NCBI RefSeq assembly: GCF_026151205.1
Contig: NC_087072.1
Span: forward strand, 11,012,169-11,076,168
DNA length: 64,000 nucleotides
Source of the DNA: Bolinopsis microptera
Taxonomy: Eukaryota; Ctenophora; Tentaculata; Lobata; Bolinopsidae
Reading direction: 5' to 3'
Part shown: piece by piece, positions 35,836 to 50,469 of the stretch
Layout: each line of letters starts with the position of its first letter
Position numbering within the stretch: position 1 is the stretch's first letter
Translations under genes and position numbers: made by a program
Notes under the pieces: model-generated
Database searches by the model: none
What the model saw: the letters and a program-made list of their open reading frames with translations, nothing else
What the model was told of the DNA's origin: nothing

Positions 35836-38800
35836 TAACATAATATTAGCTCTACTCTAACAGAAGGTGATGCAATCCGTTTTGAAATTGTCGGTTCCAA
35901 TTACCTCTTACTTCTCTTATGATTTGCTTTTGATTTTCTCATTAGTTTCCGTTTAAAACCTAACTTATTCATACATTTTAGCCACTGTTTGTTATTTATT
36001 AGTTAAACTATAACAATTCAATTAGAAGAATAGAGTGGAACTGTATAGAATTATTTCTACTTCCAATCCCATTATTGATAACATTTTGCTGCTTTTGCTT
36101 TTTTTCTTTCGTTTCCTATTCCAATATTCCCTCCAATACAAAAATAACTACTCGACATGTTCTGCAGAATTGAACTGATGTGTCGGAAAGGTTTTTTATA
36201 TCCTTTCGGGAGTTTCGTTTGAGCTACCGAAGAGTTAGCGAACAGCGTCATACTCATATATATATATAAAATGTTAACAATTTTACATTTATCTGAGATT
36301 AATACTTCACCAGGATATCACTGCTTCTACTATTTCAATTAAGTGTGTTATATGACCAGAGCTATAAAATATCAAATTCACAAATTGAAAATTAGCCTCT
36401 TTACCCTTCCACAGAAATGAATAACGTGTTTTACAAACTCATTTAAAGATTGGCTTCCTTGTCCGTGTTTTTCTTCAGATTTCAGAATATCCATCAATTT
36501 AGCAACAGCATTGCAAACCTAGGGTTTCACTCGATGTTTGCTTCCGGTTTTTATGTTTTTAGAAGAATATCCTGCTTCTATTTCAGTATTTCATGAAATT
36601 TTCTTTAATCAACAATACTCAGTAACCATGATAATAGAACAAAGAGTTTTTGTTCCTTGATCCTCGTTTTACCGTTTTAAAAAGGTTTCTAAATTAATCC
36701 GAGAAGATGCTTACCGTTTATTATAGGGTTAGCAATTTGAAGTTACGGCAATATCTCGATATTTATTAGGCATAGAAACTCAAACTGGAAGTCTCTAGAA
36801 AGTGGAAGTCTCAAATTAATCTTCGTCATTGATTATTGGAAACCCATCACCCATTTAACAATCGACTGTAACAAATAAATAACAAAATCTTCAAAGACAT
36901 GATGTAATTTATTTGCGATGCTTCATATTTAATACGGGACATGGCTATGCTAGATCTTTATTGAACCGTTTATCGAAATATCTTGTTATAATAGTCTGTG
37001 ATTTAAATTCTCTTTGTCAAACCCAGGCTCCGGTCCTTGAATTGGGAACATGATTAATTTAAATTAGACATGTCACATCTAAATGAGCTTTCCGAGAATT
37101 CAATAACTTGTTCGTTACTGTGACATTGTGACGCTATGTCTAACTCCAATGTAAGTGCACGTATATAAGCTGACAATTGACGCGGATGGCAAAACAGTTG
37201 ACGTGGTTCCGACTCGACAAGTTTCAAATTTGGGGTTCTTATTAAATTATTAGTTCAAGACTATCTTACAGCTCCTATCTTTAAACTACTTCTCCTCCAG
37301 AATTAAAACTACCAAGTCGAAACTTTTTAGCGATTTGCCACTTTTTTACATACTCAACATGCTAGTAAATCCAACATTAAAGTTGAAGGATTACCCAAAA
37401 ATAATACCCAAAATAGCATATTACATTACATCACCTTCCATTTTAAGCTCAAGACCCAAGAGACTTGGCTAATTTTAGGAAAGAAGGTTCTGAGAAAACA
37501 AACCCCGCTAAATTTGGTGCTAATAATTAATTATTGATTACAGCACAATTTTTATCGATATCATTATGTCATGGAGCAGTGTCAAGAAGGTTCGGTCCTG
37601 CCTTCTAACGGTAAAATATTCTTGGCGGGTAAATATTTTTTAGCGGTTAAATTCTTTTCTGAGTGGAAATTTGTCTTCAGATGTCAATAACGTATAAAAA
37701 AAGCCAATTTATTGACTATACAGCAGTTTTTGTTGTTCATATCAATACTTCAATTTGGGCAAGAACTAAGGCCTATTTTTTCTTGACAAATAACTTGTCT
37801 TCTTTCAGCCAATAGGGAGGCTGCATTTCACATTCGTGGGCGAGCATAATCCTAAATCTCTCGCCATATAAAAAACCAGCCATGAGCATTTTCAAGAGAT
37901 ATTTATACTGTTAATGCGACGTATGGTGCAACATAATAACATGTTACAATGTTACATTATATAAACATGTCTGGTTTATAAACTACTAGTAGTTCCTCAA
38001 CATATAGCATTGTCAACTATCTTCTTTGATCTCTGTCGAACTTCGCCTTGCATTGATTTGCATTTAAACTCAAAACTTAAGTTCTTTGATCTCAGCAGAA
38101 TAGCTGACAGGCTCATTATTATGAAGACACAACTTTAAAGGTCCTATTCTCACAAATACTTGCCCAATTGTCGTATCTTCAACTGCTGTGACGACAGCAG
38201 CTTCTACTGCTGTCGTCACGAGAGAGACAGCCATGTCTTTATAAGTTTATAACTTGACGGTTTGCAATTGGTTTGCTATTTCTTGGTTATCAGACCGTTA
38301 TTGGCAATCTATCCGACAAGTCGCCTCACATTGGTCTACTTATGATCGGAGTGATGTGGAAATTTTAGTATCGATGTGGTTTGATGCAAATCCTTAAAAA
38401 TTTACGATTCTGAAGTAAATTTTTTGGGGAGGATGGGGAGATTTATAATTTAAATCACTACAGAATATTATTTAAACAAAAATTTTACTGAAAATCTGCA
38501 TCAACAAAGTTTCCTCGGTTAATAAAAACTACAAACTAATGTTCATCACGACTTTTAATTCGCTAGTAATAAGTTTTCCTTTGATTTTCATTCCTAAGCC
38601 TGATTTGTACATGGCATTGTGGCCCGTCTCCAACATTTTTTCAACATTTTTTCAACATTTGTTCAACATTTGTTCAACCCCCAGTGCAGGCAGAGTGATC
38701 CGCACAATTCATTACCAAGAACCTCTTCTTAAATAACTCCCTGTATTGGGCTTAAACATGGTGACGGGTTAATTTCATTTCGAAATATCAACAATATATG

Positions 38801-41800
38801 TACCTACTGGGTATTTCTGAAATTTATCTGAAGAGAGCTGTTGCCTTTTTTAATTCATTGAACTAATATGCTTTTGCTGTATGTTCAATCCACCACTGCA
38901 TGCGTCATTATGGAGAGCTGAGAGTTTCAGCTACTATCCAGTACAATTCTTTGATATCCAGTACAATTCTTTAATATCCAGTACAATTCTTTGATACCAA
39001 CCAAAACCTTTAGATGCCGAGCATAACCCTAACCCTTTAAACCCTTTGTATTGGTATAATATTTAAATAGTAAAACAGCTGATTTGCAGAACTTATAGAA
39101 TTATGAAGCTGTTACTTTTTGTGTCCCGTTTGGAACTTCCTTTTTTAATTTCCGTTTATTCTCAAACACAACCTATAAACTCTAACCAAAGTAAAGGAAA
39201 CATTCCTCTTCCTCATTAATGACATTTGCGTCAGTTCATGGCGTAAAGTTTAACTTGCTAGAATAATTTTGTGACATTTTGTGTCATGCCGATCTGTCGA
39301 AATAATTCAAAATCAGAAGCCCGGCTTTACCAGAAAACCTGCAACTTATGCCCCCATATAGTCAAACCTTTGGGTCGTCGGGGAAACCATAGAAGTGAAT
39401 ATTAACAATTTGTATAGTAACAGGGTTTAGTCACCAATTGTTCCGTCACGACCATCATGTCCATACAATGGGCCGGTGCAGATTCCATTTCCATATCTAG
39501 TAGCGGAGCTTTTTTTTATGCACGTGAGATATTCAAGATATGTGAAATATGAGAAAACATAAAAATAATTGGATATAAGTAGTGACAATTACTTAATATG
39601 TCAGTATTGTACCCTTATAGAAACATATCCTGACCGTTTGAAGCCTACAGCGGGAAATTCCCTGTTCATTTTTAACAGGAACATTGTTTCCTGAAAACTC
39701 TAAATCTGGAGCGGTGGGAAGGAAACAGGGGGTCTTCTGTTGCAGGTAACTTTGTAAACGTGGCCAAGTCCCGTACAGGGCAGGTGGCTAAGTTTGTGTC
39801 AAATCAATAAAATACATGCTCTCCCCAGGTGCAGCTGTTGAAAGAAAACATTCGATTTTAAGACTTTATCTTGTTAGTTGTTATGGGTTTTAAAAAGTTG
39901 TTTTTTGAGGAAACTCTCGGGTACCAAAATTACCTGCCGCCTACAAGGCAGTAAAGTCAAGTCTCAACAAAACCTCCTAATTGGTGTGGTCAATTGTTTA
40001 CAGATCGAATTAACATGACCGAATTTGTGAGTTATCTCTCCTTCAGCACCTCTCTCATGTTCACAACATCATCCCACATTTCAAACAATTCATTAATGGC
40101 TTAATAGAGCAGATAATCTAATTCTCATCCAGCTGCACTTCTTCTCATCCAGCTGTTTTATCTCCGGTATGGCTAATGCACTGAGTAGGAGGTGCCTTTT
40201 TCCTGCTAGATGTCAGACCTGATATTTCCTACTGAAGTAATGAATAGACAATGATCAGGTTCCGGAATGTCCTGGAGCCCGGAAATAACTGGTTCAGTTC
40301 ATGTTCCTCTTCCACCACGTACGAGGAGAAACTTATATGTTTCTTCAACGGTCGGGTTAAAGGTAGGTTGATAAGCTGGTTGGAAGAATAATACCATATT
40401 TGGTAAATCAGGCCATTCTCTTCTCTCTCTCTCTCTTTAATACATGACGGTTTACGTTTTAAGAAGTTTTTAAAGCAGGAGGAAGAATCGACAACTTGTA
40501 TTCATCAAATATGGTATAGTCCTATTATCCCTTGACCGACCTTTCAATTGACCGAGGAAGACACATGTACGTAATCCTTGTCACCAGATTAAAGCGTTTT
40601 AAAAGTTCTTTTGACATGTTTGACATGTTATAACCAGTGATCGGAATTGATTTTGATGGTAAATCCCGGCAAAATTGTAAAATTAAAAAACCTGAATTTA
40701 AATTAGAATTTGGCAATTCTTAAAGATTTGTTTTTAAAATATTATTTAAGCTGGAAAATATTTAAATTTTTCTAAAAATCTAGAATTCTCAGGGTTCTTT
40801 GCTTCAGATCGAAAATGATTTCGATGCTAAGTCCTGGAAAAATTGTTAAATTAAAAAACCTGAATTTAAATTAGAATTTGGCAATTCTTAAAGATTAGTT
40901 TAAATAATTGAAATATTACTTTTTCTAAATAATTTTTCTAAATAATCTAGAACAATTTTGAAGATAAATCATGTCTGAAATCGTAGTCTAAAATAATAGT
41001 CTGAAATGATAGTCTGGTATTCCACTAAATAATGTTGTCAGGCCTTATGATGAACCTGGATCGTCTCATGTTCCTATGTCTTCTACTTCAAGCTGTTATA
41101 AGCCAAACGCCCATCAATTGTCGCACCGGTCAATCTCGAGCAAAACTTAAATTTTGGGCTAATCCTGCCGGTCCCGGTCGATATTGTATCTATACGATAA
41201 GTGTAATACACGCTGTGTGACAGTGTTGGTTTTAACTGATCGGGGCCTAATTTAGACCTCCAAAAACGTAATTTCTAATTTGCAAGTTTGTACTCCGGAA
41301 AGAATCCCTTCTAAAACTCGGCACACCTTACCACTTTCCTTCGTCTTGACAGGGGATCTGGGCAGAAATAACAATAACATTGATGATTTGACCATATGTT
41401 TTATTCTTGGGGAAGTTTAGACTTGGGCGTTGTTTTTACTATTCCCTTTTTTAGAAATTGTATTTAATAACAATGATATAACCCTTCACGGTTTATACTG
41501 TAGTACTCTCAGACTGTAGAACTTTCCAGATCTACCTAAAGTTCAGACTCTAGAGCTATGCGCCGTGATTTGAACCTGTCCGCCAAAGTTCAGAGTTTGC
41601 AAAAACCTGTCAAAGTTTTCTGTTGTAAACTTTAAACTTCATCTAATTGTCAATTGGAGGGCTATTTTTACCGTACTTTATTTTTAGCTACATGGTTTAC
41701 CATAGCAATGTTAAAATATTAGCTCTATTAATTTTAATGTCAGGTTAAAGTCGACTTGACGGGGCTTTGTAGTTTAATGATTTATTTTAGAAATGACATT

Positions 41801-44598
41801 TGTCCGAGTAATATAAGAATAAATGTAGAAACCGTCCTTTATTTCAAAGACAGGACAGGATAAGGTAGCTATAAGAATCCACTAGAATACGACGTAGTCG
41901 TAAAGGAGAAGGATTAAATCATGATCGCCTGCCATCCTATAACCGATTGATGATTTTATTTTTCTTGCATCACATCCAATCGGTTCAGTAATCGTACCAT
42001 TACTTTAGAGTGATAATCAGTGAACATATCATAGTGTAATGGCCCTTTCACAACTTAGGTCATAATTTGATTAAATTTCTTGGCTCAGATCACTATTATA
42101 GACGATACAAACCAATCATCTCAGTCAATTTTTAAACACTGCATAATGCACCAAATATCTTGGAACGATTACCCCTATGCTGAGTACATACTCTCCGCGG
42201 GCCACAACAAACTAAATTCCAGCCATAACTCTACCTGAAAAATTAGGTTGTGGTATTTGTGTGTCGACGGTAATGCTCTTCTTTGAGTGCCGCACTGCCG
42301 CAGTCCCACGGCCCCTGTAATTGTACTCGTATAAAGTTTTTAATCCATGTATGTATTGCTTTCAGAGACTAATGTGTTGGTGAGGAGTTATGTAACGTCT
42401 GAGATTGTTGGCTTTAATTTCCAGGAAGTTATTGGTTCTCAAGGTGGGCCCGAAGCCAATTACCAACCCCCTAATCTGACCCTATTTTTATAACATCCTA
42501 ATTGGCGCGTGCCACTTCATGGAGCGGTCGTAACTTGCGGAAATTTACTTTTGTTAGCCAGATCAGGCACCATTACTCATACCCCTTATCTCTAGATACA
42601 GATTTTCTTTTCGGGAGACGTGAAGTCTAAAATGAAAGCTAAATTCATTTTCTTTTAAAAACCAGCGACCCATGATTTTTAAAAAGTCTGAAAACTGGCC
42701 AAATAAGTATAATTCCGACCGACTATTAGCCGACTATAACTGTACCTCGAGAAAGTAGCATCAGTTACTCACATCGAGCAGGATTTGGAAAACTTTAGTT
42801 TTGTTAGAGAGTGTGGCTACAATATAGCCATGATATAGCTGCAGTACACGGTATGCCTCCTCCCGTAGTAGGTACACGGTGTGTTATCGGTTGATCTATT
42901 GATTGGGTTGGGCTAGGATCTCTATTGTATACACTCTATTGTACAAGCGAATAATCGAATGGACAGGATTTGGCAAAATCACACCTCATATAGCCCAGGT
43001 CCTGCACTCATAGCTGTTCATTCTGCTAGAACTAGCCTAATAGTATACCCGATACCTGATTTTATGGCCTATTCTGTTCTGGCCTAGTAAATGTGATTAA
43101 CAGTACACTGTAACTGCTACCCAGGATCACGTTGAAAGTAGAGGATCAGGGCCCATGTACCTCAATTAACCAGGCCCCCTATTACCCTCTATTAGCTTTC
43201 TTGAGAGACTCAAGGAGAGCGCCGTCCGTGACGCTCTGTCTAGACGCAGCAACTTGTCCGCCTTTTCCAGCTGTCGGCTTTATGTTAACTTATAGCTCTT
43301 ACTATCTCCCGTTATTGGATTATTTGTATTTTAATGTTATTCAATTTTCCGAGAGAAAGAGAGATTAGATTTGTGTTCAGGGCTTCTTTTAATCGCAAAA
43401 TCCAGAATGATTTTCGTTTTACGTAGTAGTGACGGTAAAAACGATTAAGTTATCAGTGCACAGTGATAATCACATACACATATACGCTCATACTAAGGAA
43501 CAGTAACCAGATGCTGTGTCATGTATTACCAAATTAAGTGCCAGCCTCTCACTAAAATGACCAAATCTTATCTGATGTTATCTAATGTATCAAGTGAACT
43601 TTCCACGATAACATTTTATCAATGAGCACTCGAATAGGCGACAATGAGTCGTGACCTCTCAAGTATATATATAGCCTATAGGCGACATTTCGACATGAAA
43701 GCATTAAGGTTAACTCTGGGTAATCTAACTGAACCTCCTCTAGTTCTGATACGAGCTACATCATCTTTAGTGGGATGCTTTCAAATAGCATGTGCCGATA
43801 TTCATGACAATATACGATATTGCATGCTGAGTGGTTCGTAAACCTGACAGCTAATACTACTGACAAGTGGTCAGCCTGTAGTAAGCAAACTCACCGTCAT
43901 GTATACCATTTAGGCTATTTAAGTGAAGGCTTTGTTCTGGATATCATTAAAACCGTCGCATTGCTAGGGGAGGCTATCAGCGCCGCCATTAGAATCTCTT
44001 TACCCCACATTATGATATATCCAATACTAGCCCTATATTCAGCAGCTCCCCACTATTGTGACGCACAACTGGGGATCTCCCTGGTTACCAGTACGTGTTC
44101 GTTCTGCAGATCTTATCCCGGTCTCACAACAGAAGTGATTCCTTATGTTATTATAACAATTGTAGGGTAGGAGCTGAGGAGCTCTCAGTTCTCCTTTCTA
44201 ACCCTAGCCATACAAGTGGATCTGGTACTGTTCCCGCCACCTGTTTATTGGATTTTGGGTGCATTTTACGCTAGGTTGGCGCAGAGATGAGATTATCAGG
44301 ACACTTGTATTGACACGTGAGCTACGTTAATCAAATTCATGGTACTTTCGTCATTTTATGGTTAAACACTGAGTCCAGCCAACTTAAAATAGACTTTAAA
44401 AACAGTGTCAGGACCGGGTTTGCTCAGCAAATTAGGAATTAACTATGACTTTAAACTAATCGCCCCATTTCCAACAGATGCTAATAAATCAAAAATTTGG
44501 GCACATTGCAATCTTCTTACAATCGCCAAATAATTGTTGTTACTGTAAATTTATTTTTACCCCACCGAACAAATCTCTAACCCTAAAACTGCACAGAT
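35836..44598. other. Long gene-poor interval with small local repeats
   Basis: No gene is supportable. Items seen: a perfect hairpin at 38188-38219; CAACATTTTTT units in tandem at 38630-38677; TATCCAGTACAATTCTTTGA three times in tandem at about 38936-38996; an 80-bp direct duplication at 40640-40725 and 40810-40898 sharing TTAAAAAACCTGAATTTAAA; a CT microsatellite at 40419-40436. The 116-codon open frame at 43820-44170 has no recognisable domain and no splice context, and is probably chance. Confidence 0.55.
38188..38219. other. Perfect 13-bp hairpin, 6-nt loop
   Basis: GTGACGACAGCAG (38188-38200) is followed by loop CTTCTA and the exact complement CTGCTGTCGTCAC (38207-38219). It is GC-richer than its surroundings, and no T-run follows on either strand that would suggest a pol III terminator. 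It could be a small element remnant or a structured RNA segment; its role is unknown. Confidence 0.85.
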
Positions 44599-47500
44599 AT
44601 GTTGGTAGACGTTAATGTTGGACTGACTGGAGTTCTCCTAGCCTTTCTCTCCCTCTCTCTCATCTTGGGTATCCTTGGAAACGGATTTGTCTTCATCTCA
44701 TCTATGCAGTACAATTCAATCAGGATGGACGCTTCGTCTGGTAAGGAATAAGAGAAAAAATCGTTAAATTTCTAGCCCGATAATAAATATCGTTGAATTT
44801 CAATCATACTGCTGTTCATGTAAATCATTTCCCCTGGCGGGGTTTTCTCTTTGAGGTCATCAACTATACTGATTAATGTATTTAGTCGATTTAAAGTCAC
44901 TTTATAATTTGAAAAAATTATAAAATCACATTACAGCAGGGAAAATAAACTTTTTTGGGTTGTGGGGTACATTATTTATATTATTAGGTCGTATTGCAGC
45001 AGGAAAATTAGTTTCAAGCTTTTAGAGTTCAGTAAAGTTCATTATTTCAACAAAGACAGCGTGGCAATTTGGGAAACTGTCACCAATTATCCAAATTTAT
45101 TTAAATTTGCCTCAGCGCTGCGATTACCATCAGTCCACAATGCTAGTGCTACCTTCCTTGGTCCCTACTATTGATAAAATATAGAGCCGTAGAATTTAAA
45201 ATGTTTTGTTGCAAACATTAAACATATAAAGCAAGGTCCAGCTTTAGTTATAACTTTACCTTACAGTAACTGAGTACGTGATAATACCCGTGAGCTCGGT
45301 AGCACCCTTCAACCCCCGACCTCGTCAGTAAACCTTTATACCACGTCAAGACTTATTACAATTATGTAAATTTGACAGGCCGACACAGGCATGCTGCTAA
45401 TCACATTTAGCATATGGCCGGTAAAATGCAAATCTCGTTTGTACTTGACACGATGCTCGCCAAATTTAGTAGAGAATCAAGTTTATCTTTAAAACGGTAT
45501 ATTATCCGAGTCTAGTCTTGAGATACTGTCACGGGGCTTCTTTCTCTGAATCTCTGTCGGACCTTTATTACTTTGACTGGGAGGTTAGTGGCTAGTGAGC
45601 TGAAGATTCTGGAAACCCCTAACGGCTCACGGCACCCTTGACGGCACCCCACGGCACCCTTGACCTTGCTCACTCACGTGCACTTGAGCTGCTCTTCATA
45701 ACGGGGACTGAGTTAACATCACAGAGCTGGTTTGACTCGTTATAGGGCAGGAAAATAGAACGGGAGGGTCTATAGAGTGGGAAGAGTTTGGCTTTGTTTC
45801 TACTTTAGTGGTCACTGCTACCATTCCATTAGCTCATTAGTCATTAGTAAGAAAGGGTTTGCTAAGTATACGGCGAGATTTGTGACAGCTTTGTATCTAA
45901 TTGAGAACCCTGGATGTTAAATAACTACTGGGTTTAGTGCGGTTTAACAAATACTGGTTTAAACTTTAAGAAGGGAAACTGTTTAGCTTTTGGGTTCAAC
46001 TGGTCGAAGATCTGAGAGGGGGAGGGAGAGAGGAATTTGTATCCAGTAGAAGAAGTGATTATCATATAAAATTGCAATCAAGCTATAATTTGTAACCGTT
46101 TCAGTGATGTCATTAAATGTACATGTTATGATTTAATAAACTTTAATAAAATTCAATAAATTCTGGCGGGTTGTCCAAAAATACTAATGCAAAATTCCTC
46201 AAAAATAAATGCTGCAACCCAATCTTGTAGTACCAATTCAACTCTAACAATGATTATTACATATTTATCAGTGTTTTCTTACTTAATTCAATAATGTCAG
46301 GAGCTGTCCGCAACATCATAGCGGATGTTCAATGATAATGACATATTCTTATTCTTCAATACATTTTCGAAACAAACAATCCATGACACGCATACTTATA
46401 TCACTATCAGTTATCACCCCCTATTTCTAACTCACAAAAAGTTCAAACTATTGAAAATACCTCTTCTTCAGTATTCCTGATTCAGCACCTAGCAGTAGCG
46501 GACGCTCTCTGCTGCATTATCCTGATTGTGCCCAACTTTATCAACCTTCTTCTCGGCAAGCTGATACTCCCCCGCATGCTCTGCAAGTTTACCGGTCAGC
46601 TTACCTAACTTACTTACTACTTATCTTACTCTTAGCGTGCGTGATGCACCTGCTTTTCCCATTCTTCAGAGGCAAATTGTCTAAATCTGTTCATTTCTGT
46701 TTATTCCAGACCTAAGTTTATTCGTAATGGTTCATGACAAACTGGTTCTAGAATTCTGGAATGAAATTATCTAATTTGTTCATTTTTGCTGACTTGTTAA
46801 TTCCTCCTGGAGTTCTGACATTCAGCACCTGACACACCCTATAATTATCAGTTATCGCACCCTCTTAAATTTCGTTCACACTTCGGTCTTCGACTCGCCT
46901 TCATTTCATAATTGTCTGTTACTTATCTCGATTCAAATTTTAAAAACGTAACGCTATTTTCAAATTGTCAGGTCAAGTTTGAAAAAAATAAAGGACTGGA
47001 ATATAACCATCATTAATTTGATCTATTAGTGTTTGTATTTATGCGGGGGATGTCTTGACAAAACAGTTAAAACGTAATTCAGTTTTACTTTTATCAGGAC
47101 AACTTAATTTTTCAAAATCACGAACTGCTTAATTTGTCTGGCTAACATGATTTACAGTCAAATTTTAGATTATCGCGTGGCCATGCTCCAGTAATCTCAA
47201 CACCCGAAATTTAGAATAATTACCCCACTAACATCATAATATGTTACTGCCAGTCATACCAGGAAATCATCATTTGAATCGAGATATTGCACGTGAAACA
47301 TAACAATGGTTGGCTGAAAATTGGCACTAGAATCATGGATCCCCACAATCAATGGTTTTATCAACTGACTGGAGGTTAACAGCCAGAATGAGTGCTAAGT
47401 ATATAGGGCTAGACTTGAGTCAAGAGGACGCGTTTTATCTACTGACTCGTCTGATAAGGCTTGATAAATCAGTCTAGATTGGGGTAGATAGGGCTAGATA

Positions 47501-48583
47501 GAGTTGAGTTAGTGAGTGACCTGTCAGTGTTGGTGCGACCGTAAGGGACTGGTTACCGTTAAGGTTATGGTCATAGTTGAAAATTTAGTTGGTCTAAACT
47601 TTAACAAAACAGACATACCTTTGTAGACTCAAATTATACGAACCAAATTTTCCGTCACGGCGCACCTCCCACGTTTTAATCATTTCTAGACGATATCTGA
47701 TTTGTTGTGATTCAAGGTTATTTTAGATTTGCACAGTCGACCACAAAATATTAATAGCATTATCGGTCATTTTTTCCCCTTAATTTAACAAATTGAAACA
47801 AAAATAGAAACAACATATCGAACGAGCACTGAATAACAGGCTAATATTTCAGGCTACTTCACCCTGACGCCCTGCCAAGCTGCAGTGTACTTCGTCCTAC
47901 TACTCTCCATAAACAGGCTCATCTACTGCTCCTACCCTTTGCGAGCCCGCCTGATCATGTCCCGGTGTCGTGTCACCTACCTCGCTCTCTGCATCTGGAT
48001 CACTTGTCTCCTCGTCTCATCAGTCTCCATCTACACCACCAAACGAGACATCATCTTCGACACTGACCTGCACAGGTGTATCTACGACAGAGGAGCCAAG
48101 TCTGTGACCAGGATCGTACTGATAGTTGTGTTCAGTGTGGTACCTCTAGCTGTTATCCTGGGACTGAACGTTATAACCTGCTGTATCGCAGTGGCTCACA
48201 ACAAGAATCGAGGTCAGAAGAGCATAAAGGCTCTCCTAACTGTGTCCTGTATCTCGGGTGTGCTGCTTCTTACTGTGGGACCCTTTGTGGTGTACTGTTT
48301 AATGACTGCCGTTAATGGTGATCAGCCACAGTGGTACCAGTTAAAACTCTTTTCGGGTTATATCTTTTATATTAATGTGTTTTCTAACCCGATAATTTAT
48401 ACGATGACGAACACAAGATTCTTTAACTTTGTTAAGTTTAGGTTGCTGCCCTGTTGTGCCCAGGGAATTTATAATGAGCATGCATCTAGACTTGCTGCGG
48501 GGTTAGGGAGGAAAAATAGCTCTTTTTATTTAAAGTCTAGAAATTTTAGCGTCAGTTATAAAGCATCTACCAAATCTGTTTAA
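44599..48583 (+). CDS. Rhodopsin-class (class A) G protein-coupled receptor, 3 exons, 331 aa
   Basis: Exons 44599-44740, 46472-46594 and 47853-48583 join in phase (996 nt including TAA). The extracellular N-terminus is very short. TM1 has GILGNG and TM2 LAVADAL. The first loop Cys lies exactly 25 residues before the Arg of the TM3-end motif INRL, which replaces DRY. A second-loop Cys (HRCIYDR) can pair with it. TM5 has a VVPL proline, TM6 reads TVGPF in place of CWxP, and TM7 has the canonical NPIIY, followed by helix 8 and a CC pair suited to palmitoylation. The length is normal for a complete receptor. Such receptors couple ligand binding at the plasma membrane to G proteins. The ligand cannot be deduced: it is an orphan, and the missing Asp of DRY and the missing CWxP tryptophan make close pharmacological assignment unsafe. 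Introns fall after TM1 and just before TM3. Confidence 0.93.
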
Positions 48584-50424
48584 TAAGATCTTGGAATATT
48601 GTTATTATAAATTATTCGATGAACAAAAAATAACGACTTAATTTTGATCACAGATAATTTTCGTTGAAAGCTTTTAATTGAGGAATCATTCACCTATTAA
48701 GGAAGCCATATTTTGGCAAATTCAGCCCCCCCCCCCCCACTCTCCGTAAGCTACTTTTCTATAGCTATTGTGTCGAGTTTCCAAATCCCTTCCCCTCTAG
48801 GCTGGTTTCCATAATATGTGAATGTGCCCGAATTGCACTAATGATATTTTAATTTTTCATTTATTTATTTGTTATTAATTTATGGTGGTCATTGTCTTAG
48901 TGTTTTTGGTGCTGATATATATTTTAAATATAAATATAGTTTTCTGTAATATTCTTAAATCACGTATAAAATTAAAATGTAACAGATATTTTTTATTTCA
49001 CATGTAGATAATTTAAATTTCAAATGATTTCCAACCAATTTACATGGTTTTACTGTTGGGAGGACCGAAGAAGCAATAAAACTACCAACAATTGTGACTA
49101 ATACGTATGTTGTATGTGTTTAAAACCACTACTAAGTCCTCAAAAAGCTGTTTGTTTGGGATTGCAGGAATCGAGAGAGGGTTTCTGTGGTCGGTTGATA
49201 TAAATTCCAGTTGGGACAAGATCTCAACGCTGGACAACAGCCATCACTTGCCAAATTATAGTGCGAATTGTAAGGACTCCTAGAGAATGACACGAATGAA
49301 ATCTGTACCGAAAGGACCGGGGCCGTACTTCAAAGGAAAAGGAGTTTCGCTCCCCGAAAGCTTCTACTAGCATTCATATGGTTTTGATATCTATAAGGCT
49401 ATGGGCAACTAGATTAATGATTATGGTTACTGTTTGGATAGAACATTAACAGCACATATCTGTATTTTTGCTCAGAGCTAGGGTGAATGATTTAGTGATA
49501 ACTTTAACTACTACCACATGAATCAGACATTAGAATTTGATATCTGATTCTTTTCCAATTGAATCATCAATCGTCGTCTCGTTTTGACTTAGTGTCCTTG
49601 TCACTGAAATTAGTAGTGGAGCTTCAAGCGAGCAATCGTATGCAAAGTTGCGCCATCGCCTGCGTTTTATTTGAATGCCGACAGACATCAATCAGACATT
49701 AGAGTAAGCTGTCAAACATGACAGCTGCTCTTTTGCTCATTCTTGATTGTCGGAAAAGGACTGCGTTCTGTGTGATTGGGGGAGCCATTAGCAATTAGAT
49801 CTCAATCTTTTGAAGTCTCTTACCGTTAGTTTTATATTAGTTGGAGGGCAAATCAATTCAGAGACTTAGCAATATGTTTGCTCCTCATACTAGCTAATTA
49901 CTTCTTCAATAGCTGCACTGTTGCGCAATTGAGTGCAGCAAGAATATCAAGATGTAAGCTTGGGTGGGGAAATTCCATTGTAACTGTGAACTCATGAACT
50001 GTGAAGACTTTAAATTAATCATCATGGCGATGGCTTACAATCATTAGAAACCATTAATGAATTGTTTTTAATGAAATCTTTGATTGTTCATCGTCAACTT
50101 ATTTTTATTGAAGAACAGTCATTCAATCAAAATGTTATTTTTAAGCAAAAAAAATGGCTGATTTTTGGAAAATTCTGCAAATTATTATTTCTGACCTAAT
50201 CACTTGAGATATATCATAAATCTGAAATTGAAATCTCTGTTGTAAAATAAAGTGCAGATTCTAGTTCTAAGCATCTCATATTAACTGCAGATAATTGTTA
50301 CTGTAATTACGAAATTGAAAATTAATAGACTAGCTGGTTTAACCACAAATATCACTGATCGAACGTATCATATTGATTGCAAATTGCAATGCGATGATGG
50401 AACTTGAGAAACTGAAACAGTTAT
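48584..50424. other. Intergenic between the GPCR and TPPP genes (converging 3' ends)
   Basis: No gene seen. Contains a C13 run at 48726-48738 and an AATAAA at about 49074 on the plus strand that could end the GPCR transcript. The two flanking genes converge on this interval, so it holds both 3' UTRs and no promoter is expected for either. Confidence 0.5.
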
Positions 50425-50430
50425 TTTATT
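50425..50430 (-). promoter_or_regulatory. Candidate polyadenylation signal for TPPP
   Basis: AATAAA on the minus strand, about 40 bases after the TPPP stop codon at 50470-50472. Its position is suitable for the gene's 3' end. Confidence 0.5.
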
Positions 50431-50469
50431 TCAAAAATTCAGTCTCTACCAGCACGGTCCACTCATTTA

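Noticed and set aside
43820-44170. 116-codon plus-strand open frame upstream of the GPCR
   Set aside because: No domain, no signal peptide and no splice context; length alone is not evidence in a 64-kb window.
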